A stretch of DNA of 19,678 bases. It comes from Dehalococcoidia bacterium. Lineage in GTDB: Bacteria > Chloroflexota > Dehalococcoidia > Tepidiformales > Tepidiformaceae. The stretch is from positions 1 through 19,678 of the forward strand of contig SLAK01000347.1 in assembly GCA_007126855.1 (NCBI GenBank). Reading direction: 5' to 3'. Made by a program: the position numbers and the translations under genes. Under the pieces are notes generated by a model. It saw only the letters and a program-made list of their open reading frames with translations. It ran no database searches and was not told the DNA's origin. Below, one piece after another: positions 7,601-15,642 of the stretch. Position 1 is the first letter of the stretch; each line of letters starts with the position of its first letter.

Positions 7601-7606
7601 GAAGCC

Positions 7607-8749
7607 GTGCCCCGCCTACCTCGAAAAGTACTCCTTGTGGGCCTGACTGCCGCTGCCGGACTCTTCTTGGCCGCATGCGGCGGCCTCGCCAACCCCGAAG
7701 GCTGGTCAACACCAAGCTTCCAGAACGATACGCTCTACTACTTCCCCGATCGGGATACCCTCGTCGCCGTCGAGGTCGACGAACAGGGACCGCGTACCGC
7801 GGTCTGGTCCTTCCCCGATACGGCCCTGGAAGATGAGCGTGATATCGACGTCGAAGCCGTCTACGGCGACCTGGTCGTCACCGACGACGCCATCTACTTC
7901 GCCGGTTGGGAAGGTCATGTCTATGCGGTCGAGCCTGAAGAGGGGCGCCTGCTCTGGACCACCCACAATCGGATCTCCATCACCGGCTCGGTCGTGGGCG
8001 GGGTACTGCACCACGACGGTCGACTCTTCTTCGGCACCACTGAGGGCCATTTCTATGCCCTGGAGGCGGAAACCGGCACTATCGCACCGGGGTGGCCCGA
8101 AGAAGGCTTCACCTTCGATAAGGGCATCTGGGCCACGCCGGTGCTCCTCGGCGACAGGATCTTCATCGGCACCATGACGGGCGAGGTCCACGCCATCTCT
8201 CCCGATGACGGCTCGCCCGTGTGGGCAGACCCCTTCGAAAGCGGGACCGGCGCTATCCCTGAACTCGCGCTCATCGACGAGCGGCTGCTCTTCGTGCCCA
8301 CCCTCGGAAAAACGGTCTATCTCCTGGATCCCGATACCGGGCAGGAAGCTTATCCGTCCTTCCTCACCGAAGACTGGGTCTGGACAACGCCTGCGTACGG
8401 CGACGACTTCGCGTACTTCGGAGATTTCGCCGGCCTTATTCATGCACTTGACATAACCAGTGGCCGGGATCGCTGGACCTTCGATACCGGCGCCAAGGTG
8501 AAGGCCGGGCCCGCCATCGTGGGTGACGTCCTGGTCGTCGCCGACCGCGAGCCGGTGGTGCATTTCATCGATATCGACTCCGGCGAACGGCTGAACGCCG
8601 TCCCCCTCCAGGGTGCGGGCACCGTGCGGGCGAACGTGGTAGAGCGCGGCGGTGTAGCCTATGTGTTGACCACCAACGGCCGGCTCTTTCGCGCCGAACC
8701 AGATCGCCTGGCCGTGACTGAGGTGTCTATAACGGGGGCGCCGAATTGA
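7607..8749 (+). CDS. PQQ-like beta-propeller lipoprotein (BamB-like)
   Basis: A 380-residue predicted lipoprotein. GTG 7607 starts a signal peptide with lipobox LAAC (Cys24). The rest is a repeated blade pattern typical of PQQ-like/BamB propellers: YFAGWEGHVYAVEPEEGRLLW, FFGTTEGHFYALEAETG, FIGTMTGEVHAISPDDGSPVW, YFGDFAGLIHALDITSGRDRW, and a last partial blade. The blades are closed by the Trp-docking type G-x-x-x-W ends. Such proteins are scaffolds for protein-protein contacts; in proteobacteria BamB serves outer-membrane protein assembly, which need not apply here. Its stop overlaps the TTG start of yidC (TTGA), so the two are translationally coupled. This invites, but does not prove, a role as an extracytoplasmic partner in membrane protein insertion or folding. 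Confidence 0.88.
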   Translation: MPRLPRKVLLVGLTAAAGLFLAACGGLANPEGWSTPSFQNDTLYYFPDRDTLVAVEVDEQGPRTAVWSFPDTALEDERDIDVEAVYGDLVVTDDAIYFAGWEGHVYAVEPEEGRLLWTTHNRISITGSVVGGVLHHDGRLFFGTTEGHFYALEAETGTIAPGWPEEGFTFDKGIWATPVLLGDRIFIGTMTGEVHAISPDDGSPVWADPFESGTGAIPELALIDERLLFVPTLGKTVYLLDPDTGQEAYPSFLTEDWVWTTPAYGDDFAYFGDFAGLIHALDITSGRDRWTFDTGAKVKAGPAIVGDVLVVADREPVVHFIDIDSGERLNAVPLQGAGTVRANVVERGGVAYVLTTNGRLFRAEPDRLAVTEVSITGAPN

Positions 8750-9642
8750 TCGGCACGATTTTCGACACCATCCTGCTCGACCCCATGGTGAACATCCTCG
8801 TGGTGCTCACCGAACTGCTCTTCGGCAGCTTCGGCATCGCCATCATTGCCTTCACCATCCTGATCCGCATCGCGACCTTCCCGCTCACCCTCCGCCAGCT
8901 CAACCAGACCCGCGCGATGCAGCAGCTCCAGCCAACCATCCAGGAACTGCAAAAAAAGTACAGCGATCCGAAGCGCCGCCAGCAGGAAATGATGAAGGCC
9001 TACCGCGAAGCCGGCGTGAACCCGCTCGGCTGTATCGGGCCCATGCTCCTGCAGTTCCCCATCCTCATCGCCCTCTTCTACGCCATCCGCGCTGTCCTGC
9101 CCCAGTCCCCCGAAGCCCTCGAAGGCCTCTCCGGCCGCCTCTACGACATCGCCTTCATCCAGCACGCCGTTCCCCTCGAGGAGTACTTCCTCGGCCTCGA
9201 TCTCCGCAGTCCCAGCATCATCATGGTGTTCTTCGTCGCCACCACCACCTGGGCCCAGATGAAGACCACCGTCATGTACACCACCGACGACCGCATGAAG
9301 ATGCAGCAGCAGCTTATGACCTGGATGCTGCCTGTCATGCTTGGCTTCTTCGCCCTCAGCTTCCCCAGCGGCCTGTCCCTCTACTGGACCGTCAACTCCG
9401 TAGTCGGCGTGGGCTTTAACATAGTCACCTACGGCTTCCCGGCGCTCGGCATCCAGCCACTCATCTCCGTCCGTCAACCTCCCAAGAAACCCGAAGAACA
9501 GCCCGAAGAAGGACCTGCCGCCGAGCCAGCCTCCACCAAGTCCGCCGCCAGGTCATCTTCCGCAGCTACAAAACCATCCCGAACGAGGACCTCCCATGGA
9601 TCACGTCGAAGCAAGCGGCAAAACCGTCGAAGACGCTCTTAA
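8746..9642 (+). CDS. yidC: YidC/Oxa1 family membrane protein insertase
   Basis: A 298-residue polytopic insertase that places membrane proteins in the cytoplasmic membrane, alone or with SecYEG. The start is TTG 8746, overlapping the upstream stop. The core is the short Gram-positive/YidC2 type without the large periplasmic domain: a first membrane segment ending in IIAFTILIRIATFPLT, with the conserved Arg of the hydrophilic groove; a cytoplasmic helical hairpin (QQLQPTIQELQKKYSDPKRR); NPLGCIGPMLLQFPILIALF; and SFPSGLSLYWTVNSVVG. The C-terminal tail (about residues 245-298) is charged, Pro/Glu then Arg/Lys-rich, and ends in NRRRRS, which in other bacteria helps contact the ribosome. Its last 47 bases overlap the start of jag. 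Confidence 0.96.
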   Translation: MIGTIFDTILLDPMVNILVVLTELLFGSFGIAIIAFTILIRIATFPLTLRQLNQTRAMQQLQPTIQELQKKYSDPKRRQQEMMKAYREAGVNPLGCIGPMLLQFPILIALFYAIRAVLPQSPEALEGLSGRLYDIAFIQHAVPLEEYFLGLDLRSPSIIMVFFVATTTWAQMKTTVMYTTDDRMKMQQQLMTWMLPVMLGFFALSFPSGLSLYWTVNSVVGVGFNIVTYGFPALGIQPLISVRQPPKKPEEQPEEGPAAEPASTKSAARSSSAATKPSRTRTSHGSRRSKRQNRRRRS

Positions 9643-10585
9643 CGCCGCCCTTAAGCAACTCGGCGCCACCATCGAAGACGTTGAACTCACCGTGCTCGAT
9701 GAAGGCCGCCGTGGATTCTTCGGCGCCGGTGCCCGCGAAGCCCGCGTCCGCGTCGAACTCGTCCGTCCCGCCTCCACCGCCCCCGCCCAGGCCGGGGAGC
9801 GAGAATCCAGGGAAGGCGAAGGCCGCCGTGGCCGCGGAGGACGCCGCCGTGGCCGCCGCGGTGGCCAGCCGGAAGGCCGCCCGGAAGGCCGCCCGGAAGG
9901 CCGCCGGCAGCAGCGCACATCCTCCCGCCGCAGCTTTGAGACACCCGCGCCCGAACTCACTGACGACGCCTTCCGCCGCCCCGCGAACGGCGACGTGGAA
10001 GAAGAGCCAGCCGCCGAAACACGGCCCTCCCGCGGCGGCCGTGGCCGCCGAAGCTCCGATGGCTCACGTCAGCGCCAGCAGGCCGCGCCAACCGTCGAAC
10101 CCAACATCGACCACGAACTGGTCGATATGGCCGCGACCATCGTCGACGACGTCCTCCGCATCCTGGATGTCGATGCTGACATAACGCTGCGCGAGCCAGT
10201 CAGCATCGGCGACGGCCGCGGCACCGCGCTCGCTGTCATCGATGTCGATGGCGACGACCTTGGCGCTCTCATCGGCCGCCGCGGCGATACCCTGCTCCAT
10301 CTCCAGTACCTGGTGAACCTCATCGTCAGCCGCCGCTTTCCCGGCGAAGGCGGGATCACCCTGGATATCGCGCACTACCGCCAGCGCCGCGAAGAGCAGC
10401 TCGTCGACCTGGCCTCCCGCATGGCCGACCGGGTCCGCGAACACGGTGGCCCCATTACCCTTGAGCCAATGTCCGCGGCCGATCGCCGCCTGGTCCATCT
10501 CTCGCTGGCCGACGACCCCGATGTCGTCACCCACAGCACCGGTGAAGGCGAAAGCCGCAAAGTTGTCATAAGTCAGCGCCGGTGA
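9596..10585 (+). CDS. jag: Jag/KhpB family RNA-binding protein (Jag_N, KH, R3H)
   Basis: A 329-residue RNA-binding protein. The Jag_N domain (about residues 1-55) has ASGKTVEDALNAALKQLG and GRRGFFGAGAREARVRVE. A long, low-complexity Arg/Gly/Glu linker (about 60-165) includes three EGRP repeats. Then come a KH domain with IGRRGDTLLHLQYLVNLIVS and an R3H domain with ADRRLVHLSL and VTHSTGEGESRKVVI. In Gram-positives KhpB works with KhpA in post-transcriptional control of cell division and elongation; here this is by homology only. The start ATG 9596 has GAGG 7-8 bases upstream and overlaps yidC out of frame by 47 bases, unusually long for this pair. The linker is much longer than in compact Jag proteins. 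Confidence 0.93.
   Translation: MDHVEASGKTVEDALNAALKQLGATIEDVELTVLDEGRRGFFGAGAREARVRVELVRPASTAPAQAGERESREGEGRRGRGGRRRGRRGGQPEGRPEGRPEGRRQQRTSSRRSFETPAPELTDDAFRRPANGDVEEEPAAETRPSRGGRGRRSSDGSRQRQQAAPTVEPNIDHELVDMAATIVDDVLRILDVDADITLREPVSIGDGRGTALAVIDVDGDDLGALIGRRGDTLLHLQYLVNLIVSRRFPGEGGITLDIAHYRQRREEQLVDLASRMADRVREHGGPITLEPMSAADRRLVHLSLADDPDVVTHSTGEGESRKVVISQRR
9869..9904 (+). repeat. Three tandem 12-base repeats in the jag linker
   Basis: CCGGAAGGCCGC occurs three times head to tail, coding for repeated Pro-Glu-Gly-Arg. It is a slippage-prone in-frame repeat that would vary linker length without breaking the frame. Confidence 0.9.
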
Positions 10586-10607
10586 TGCGGCGCATGGGAG
10601 GAATGCC

Positions 10608-11438
10608 ACGCAGGTCATTGTCGCCGGCAACGTTGTAGAAGACCGTCAGCCCGGTGGAGGCTGGTCACCGGGTGGTCCTTCCCTCTATTCTGCGCGCATG
10701 GCGCAGGCGCTCGGCGCTCGTGTGCTCCTCATCACGGGCGTTCATCCCGGCTTCGACCGGTCGGTCTTCGCGGGCCTCGACCTCGCCTCCGTCACAGTCC
10801 CCTCCAATCCGCGCTACGAAAACACCTACGACAGCGCCGGCAACCGCACCCAGCGGCTCATCGACCCCGGCTCCCCGCTCGGTGGCATAGATTGGCAGGC
10901 GCTTCCCCGGGCCGATGTTCTCATCCTGGCGCCCGCCTATCACGAGCTGGCCTCCTGGCCGCCGGTCGAATCCGGGGTTGCCGCCGTCAGCCTGCAGGGC
11001 GCGCTCCGCTCCACCACCCCGGATACGCGCGTCGTCCCCATAGCCAGTCCCGAAAACGCAGCCATGCCGCTCTGCCCGCCGCATGCCTTTGTCTTCTTCA
11101 GCGAAGAAGACACGCCCGAGGCCGATGCCCTGGCATCCTCCCTCGCCGCGCGCGGCCTCACCGTCGTCGTCACTCGTGGCTACCACGGGGCGACGCTTTT
11201 CCGTGGCACGGCGGTTGAACCACACTCAGCGATTCCCACGGTGCGCATGGTGGATCCAACAGGAGCAGGCGACTGCTTTTCCACCACGTTCATCGTGCGC
11301 TATGCCGAAACAGGGGATACGGGGGACGCCATGCGATATGCACTCGCAGCCGGAGCACTGGCAGTCGAAGGGGACGGCCTCGCCGCTGTCCCAACACGCC
11401 AGGCCATCGAACAACGCCTTGCGCAGGTGGCAGCCTGA
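10608..11438 (+). CDS. PfkB-family carbohydrate kinase, N-terminus upstream of the first in-frame ATG
   Basis: A ribokinase-like sugar/nucleoside kinase; the substrate is unknown. The C-terminal signature is clear: VVVTRGYHGATLF, then VDPTGAGDCFSTTF with the catalytic Asp and anion-hole Gly residues. The first ATG in frame is at 10698, but the same frame upstream (10611-10697) reads TQVIVAGNVVED and GGGWSPGGPSLYSA, the family's beta1 strand and glycine-rich substrate-binding motif. I therefore extend the gene. There is no ATG, GTG or TTG in frame before the stop at 10569. The best candidate is ACG 10608, which has GGGAGG 6 bases before it. ATG 10603 is off by one base and would need a frameshift. 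Against this, TATTCT lies 6 bases before ATG 10698, the leaderless pattern. Its stop overlaps the parA start. Confidence 0.75.
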   Translation, partial: TQVIVAGNVVEDRQPGGGWSPGGPSLYSARMAQALGARVLLITGVHPGFDRSVFAGLDLASVTVPSNPRYENTYDSAGNRTQRLIDPGSPLGGIDWQALPRADVLILAPAYHELASWPPVESGVAAVSLQGALRSTTPDTRVVPIASPENAAMPLCPPHAFVFFSEEDTPEADALASSLAARGLTVVVTRGYHGATLFRGTAVEPHSAIPTVRMVDPTGAGDCFSTTFIVRYAETGDTGDAMRYALAAGALAVEGDGLAAVPTRQAIEQRLAQVAA

Positions 11439-12204
11439 TGGCGGCGCGCGTGGTCACCTTCGCAAACCAGAAAGGCGGCGTCGGCAAAACCACCACCGCC
11501 GTCTCCCTCTCCGTCGCTCTCGGCAGGCGTGGCCAGCGCGTCTTGCTCGTCGACCTCGACCCGCAGGCCAATGCCACCAGCGCCGTCGGTGTCGGCGGCG
11601 CTGACTCGCTCGGCACCTACGACGCCCTCCTCGGCGACGCCGAAGCCCGGGACTGCATCGTCCACGTCAAGGACGAATATATCGACCTCATGCCCTCGCG
11701 CTCAGCCCTGGCCGGCGCCGAAGTCGAGCTCGTGCCCGCCATGGCCCGCGAACGCAAGCTCGATGCAGCCATCGCCCCCGCCCGCGACAGCTACGACTGG
11801 ATCTTCATCGACTGTCCGCCTTCCCTCGGCCTCCTCACCATCAACGCCCTCACCGCCAGCGACTACGTCATCGTCCCGGTCCAGTGCGAATACATGGCGC
11901 TCGAAGGACTCAGCCGGCTCATGGAAACCCTGGAGCTCGTCCGCAACAACCTCAACAGCCGCCTCAACATGCTCGGCGTCGTCCTCACCATGTACGACGG
12001 CCGCACTCGCCTCTCGCAACAGGTCGCCGACGAAGTACGCGACCACATCCGCAGCACCTTCAACACCATCATCCCCCGGGCTGTGCGCCTCAGCGAAGCG
12101 CCCAGCCACGGGTTGTCCATCTACCGCTATGACCCCGGTGGCCGTTCCGCAACGGCCTACGACGACCTCGCCGGCGAGGTCCTGGAACGCGCAGGAGTAG
12201 CCGT

Positions 12205-12208
<4 letters not shown>
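11438..12208 (+). CDS. parA: Chromosome-partitioning ATPase ParA (Soj)
   Basis: A 256-residue ParA/MinD-type ATPase for chromosome segregation, acting on the nucleoid with ParB-parS. The deviant Walker A is KGGVGKTT (residues 12-19, signature lysine at 12), the A' motif is LLVDLDPQANAT, and Walker B is YDWIFIDCPPSLG. RAVRLSEAPSHGLSI near the end is typical of Soj proteins. There is no N-terminal DNA-binding extension, so it belongs to the chromosomal rather than the autoregulatory plasmid type. The ATG shares one base with the stop of the kinase gene, and its end overlaps parB by 4 bases (ATGA), so kinase-parA-parB-ridA appear to be one translational unit. The parS sites are about 4 kb upstream. 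Confidence 0.96.
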
Positions 12209-13172
<964 letters not shown>

Positions 13173-13176
<4 letters not shown>

Positions 13177-13631
13177 AGATCGACGAGCGCCTCGCAGAAC
13201 TTGGCATCACCCTTCCCAAGGCGCCGCCACCCGCAGGGCTCTATTCTCCCGCCCTCCAGTCGGGCTCCATGCTGTTCATCTCGGGCCAGGTGCCCGCTGC
13301 CGATGGCAAGATCCTGGCGCAGGGCAAATGCGGCGACACCATCAGCGTCGAAGAAGGCGCAAAGCTCGCTCGCCAGTGCACGCTTAATGCCCTGGCCATC
13401 GCGAAGGAACACCTGGGCAGCCTCGATCGCATCAAACAGGCCGTGCGCGTCGGCGGCTACGTGGCCAGCGCGCCCGGATTTGGCGAACACCCCAAAGTGA
13501 TCAACGGCGCTTCCGAACTGCTCTTGGAGGTCTTCGGAGAACCGGGCCGCCACGCCCGCATCGCCATCGGCGTCGCCGAACTGCCCCTGGGCGTGCCAGT
13601 GGAAGTCGAGTTCCTCTTCGAAGTGGAATAG
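13173..13631 (+). CDS. RidA family protein (YjgF/YER057c/UK114)
   Basis: A 152-residue member of the Rid superfamily, of the longer, YjgF-like type with an N-terminal extension (IDERLAELGITLP). These proteins form trimers; classic RidA hydrolyses reactive enamine/imine intermediates from PLP enzymes. Visible motifs are LFISGQVPAADGKI and the C-terminal RIAIGVAELPLGVPVEVEF, in which Arg129 corresponds to the carboxylate-binding arginine and a Glu follows near the end. True deaminase activity cannot be assured in this subfamily. The start is TTG 13173, overlapping the parB stop by 4 bases; the neighbouring frame has no ATG that keeps the conserved N-terminus. It is the last gene of the parAB unit and converges on a small minus-strand gene. 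Confidence 0.88.
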
Positions 13632-13661
13632 ATCCCATCATCTGCCAGTGACAGGCTATCC

Positions 13662-13679
13662 GCGGCAGCGATCTGCCGC
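13662..13679. terminator. Hairpin between convergent genes, possible terminator
   Basis: GCGGCAG, loop CGAT, CTGCCGC: a perfect 7-base-pair stem 30 bases after the ridA stop and 24 bases past the stop of the convergent small gene. There is no T-run on either side, so it may be a weak or factor-dependent terminator. Confidence 0.4.
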
Positions 13680-13703
13680 CGCCGGCCATCGTGCTTTCCG
13701 GGG

Positions 13704-13904
13704 CTAAGACTGCTGCTGAGGTGTCGCGCTCTCGCCGCTGTCGCCCGCCTGCCGCGAACCTTCCTGCCCCGCCGTGGCCTGGCCGTGACCGCTCTGGAAA
13801 TCGTAAGTGCTGTACTCGCCCTGCACGTCAGGGCTCATTCGCTCTTCCAGTTCGGTGTGCTCTGCCTCAACCGGCGCCCCACTGCTCCACGGCCAAAGTC
13901 GCAT
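13704..13904 (-). CDS. Small hypothetical hydrophilic protein
   Basis: A 66-residue protein starting MRLWPWSSGAPVEAEHTELE and ending in a Gln/Gly/Ser-rich, probably disordered tail (GESATPQQQS). I do not recognise a family. Support for a real gene is the strong Shine-Dalgarno GGAGGG 7 bases before the ATG, placed in a gap between two well-defined transcription units, and the absence of a better frame on either strand. There is no signal peptide or membrane segment. It is divergent from the CoA-transferase gene, with 208 bases between them, and convergent with ridA. The low-complexity tail and short length leave room for a chance frame. Confidence 0.5.
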   Translation of the reverse strand: MRLWPWSSGAPVEAEHTELEERMSPDVQGEYSTYDFQSGHGQATAGQEGSRQAGDSGESATPQQQS

Positions 13905-14056
13905 CGTGTGTCCCTCCAGGAACTTACGTCCTCATTCTGAAACATGATCGTAACAAACCGCGGCCGCTCACACACCTCCCCGAATGGGGAAATTCCACCG
14001 ATCCTTCGGTCCTTTTCCCGCCCCTTGCCAGGCTGCGCACCGCATCCTGCCGCCCC

Positions 14057-14084
14057 TTGTGAACGCCGGCATCCCCGGTACAAT
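14057..14084 (+). promoter_or_regulatory. Sigma70-type promoter of the CoA-transferase gene
   Basis: TTGTGA at 14057-14062, a 16-base spacer and TACAAT at 14079-14084. The start codon is 28 bases further on with a Shine-Dalgarno between, so this message has an ordinary short leader. Confidence 0.6.
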
Positions 14085-14112
14085 TCGCCCAACCATCGAG
14101 GGAGCAACAACC

Positions 14113-15429
14113 ATGAATTGGAAGCAGCAATACCAGGATAAGCTCCTGACCCCGGACCAGGCCGCGAAGCGCATTAACTCTGGCGAGCGTGTCTGGTTCG
14201 GCATGTTCACCTCCAATCCCGAAACCATGTCGAAAGCCGTCTTCGCGCGCAAAGACGAGCTCCGCGACGTCGAACTCCACCACTATGTTTCGCCCTTCCT
14301 CTGGTGCGTCCCCGAGGCAGCCGAAGCCTTCAAGCTTGTCACCGGCTTCACCACTGCCGCCGACCGCCAGCAGGTCCAGGCGGGCATGGCCGACTACCTG
14401 CCGCTCGGCAACTTCCGCGAATCGTGGGTCAAGAGCGCCCTCGGCGGCCGTTTCGACGTCTGCCTGGTCAAGACCTCCCCGCCCGACCACAACGGCTACC
14501 TCAGCCTGGGCACCGCCCTCTGGGCCAACCGCACCGTCATGGATATCTCCGACCGCATCATCTGCGAAGTCGACGAACGCCTCATTCGCACCCACGGCGA
14601 AAACTGGGTCCACATGTCCGAAGTCGACTGCCTGGTCGAGCACAACCCCGCCGACGACCTCGAGCCCGCCATCCCTCCGCGCACCCAGGAAGTCATCGAC
14701 GCCACCGAAGTCGTCGGCACCCTCCTCGCCTCCGAGATCATCAACGATGGCGACACCCTCCAGATTGGCATTGGCGACGTTACCTCAGCCCTCGCCCTCT
14801 ACCTCGGCGAAAAGCGTGACCTCGGCATCCAGACCGAGCTCATCCCAGGCGGCATCGTCGACCTCGTCGAGCGCGAAGTCGTCACGGGCCGCAAGAAGCA
14901 GATCGCGCCGGGCAAAGTCGTCGGCTCCGCCTTCGCCGTCCTTCCGCCCGAGGAAGCCGCCCGGGCGCATATGCACCCACGATTCGAGCTCTGGGACTTC
15001 TGCCACACCGACGACCTCCGCACCCTGGTGCAGGAACACGACTTCGTCGCCATCAACAATGCCCTCCAGGTTGACGTCACCGGCCAGGTCACCGCCGAAA
15101 CCCTTGGCGGGCGTGTGTACAGCGGCCCGGGCGGGCAGACGGTCTTCGCTGTCGCCTCCTCCTATTCCGAAGGCGGCCGCTCCGTCATCGCCCTGCCTTC
15201 CAGCTCAACCGTCAACGGCGAGCGGCATTCCCGCATCGTGCCCGAGCTCACCCCGGGCACCATGGTCACCGTGCCGCGCACCTTCGTCGACTACGTGGTC
15301 ACCGAGCAGGGCATCGCCACCCTCCGCGGCAAGACCGTCCGGCAGCGCGTCGACGAGCTCTGCTCCGTGGCCCACCCCGATTGCCGCGCCGACGTGCGCG
15401 CCCAGGCGCGGAAGATCTACAACGTGTAG
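14113..15429 (+). CDS. Acetyl-CoA hydrolase/transferase family protein (4-hydroxybutyrate CoA-transferase-like)
   Basis: A 438-residue family I CoA-transferase or hydrolase, moving CoA between acyl-CoA and a carboxylate acceptor through a glutamyl-CoA intermediate. Two related domains are seen. The first (about 1-185) has FGMFTSNPETMSKAV and SPPDHNGYLSLG. The second has LQIGIGDVTSALALYLG and DLGIQTELIPGG, where Glu242 is in the position of the catalytic glutamate (GIHTE in relatives), then YSGPGGQTVFAVASSYSEGG, VVTEQGIATLRGKT and a closing RAQARKIYNV. Length and motifs fit the AbfT/Cat2/Ach1-like group; the actual acyl substrate is not determinable. ATG 14113 is chosen over the longer open frame because GGGAG stands 8-9 bases upstream and the frame before it lacks family features. 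It has its own promoter and ends 41 bases before the L10 leader. Confidence 0.9.
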   Translation: MNWKQQYQDKLLTPDQAAKRINSGERVWFGMFTSNPETMSKAVFARKDELRDVELHHYVSPFLWCVPEAAEAFKLVTGFTTAADRQQVQAGMADYLPLGNFRESWVKSALGGRFDVCLVKTSPPDHNGYLSLGTALWANRTVMDISDRIICEVDERLIRTHGENWVHMSEVDCLVEHNPADDLEPAIPPRTQEVIDATEVVGTLLASEIINDGDTLQIGIGDVTSALALYLGEKRDLGIQTELIPGGIVDLVEREVVTGRKKQIAPGKVVGSAFAVLPPEEAARAHMHPRFELWDFCHTDDLRTLVQEHDFVAINNALQVDVTGQVTAETLGGRVYSGPGGQTVFAVASSYSEGGRSVIALPSSSTVNGERHSRIVPELTPGTMVTVPRTFVDYVVTEQGIATLRGKTVRQRVDELCSVAHPDCRADVRAQARKIYNV

Positions 15430-15473
15430 CTCTTCCGCATTGCCCCGTTCCTGTGTACTGTCGAATGCGAACC

Positions 15474-15585
15474 TGGCTGAAGACAGCAGGTCCCTGTGTG
15501 ACCCGCATTTCGCGGGAGGGATAAGCCGCAAGGCGCCTGCCGAGGCACAAGGAAGCAATTCGGGCTCCTCCATGCCCTTGCTGCG
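15474..15585 (+). ncRNA. Ribosomal protein L10 leader (autoregulatory mRNA structure)
   Basis: The 213-base gap before rplJ contains the hallmarks of the L10 leader family. GCAGG (15486-15490) pairs with CCTGC (15536-15540), which is followed by CGAGGC. Within the enclosed part TCCCT pairs with AGGGA (15491-15495/15517-15521) and CCCGC with GCGGG (15502-15506/15512-15516). In known cases the L10(L12)4 complex binds this RNA and represses its own operon. Ends are approximate, and the promoter, somewhere around 15435-15470, has no strong consensus. Confidence 0.75.
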
Positions 15586-15586
15586 T

Positions 15587-15612
15587 CCCTGCCCCGGCGG
15601 CAGGGATTTGTC
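15587..15612 (+). terminator. Attenuator-like hairpin after the L10 leader
   Basis: CCCTGCC (15587-15593), loop CCGGC, GGCAGGG (15599-15605), then ATTTGTCGTTT. This is a GC-rich stem and a partial T-run located between the L10 leader and the rplJ ribosome-binding site, as expected for an attenuator. Its strand CCCTGCC could instead pair with the leader's GCAGG stretch. Confidence 0.55.
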
Positions 15613-15642
15613 GTTTCCGGCCCCACCCCCAAGGAGATGCAT

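Larger units (their letters stand above)
7305..7606. other. 302-base non-coding centromere-like region with four parS sites
   Basis: The gap between yidD and the beta-propeller lipoprotein gene holds four of the five parS palindromes, spaced 71, 58 and 53 bases apart start to start, and a -10-like hexamer at its right end. Short open frames here on both strands simply read through the palindromes and have no ribosome-binding sites or family features. I see no DnaA boxes or AT-rich unwinding stretch, so the replication origin itself is probably not in this gap. Confidence 0.8.

Noticed and set aside
7305..7606. Replication origin in the parS gap
   Set aside because: No DnaA boxes or AT-rich unwinding stretch could be found by eye.
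13691..14062. Plus-strand frame of 123 residues before the CoA-transferase gene
   Set aside because: No Shine-Dalgarno, Pro/Arg/Cys-rich and antisense to the better-supported small gene.
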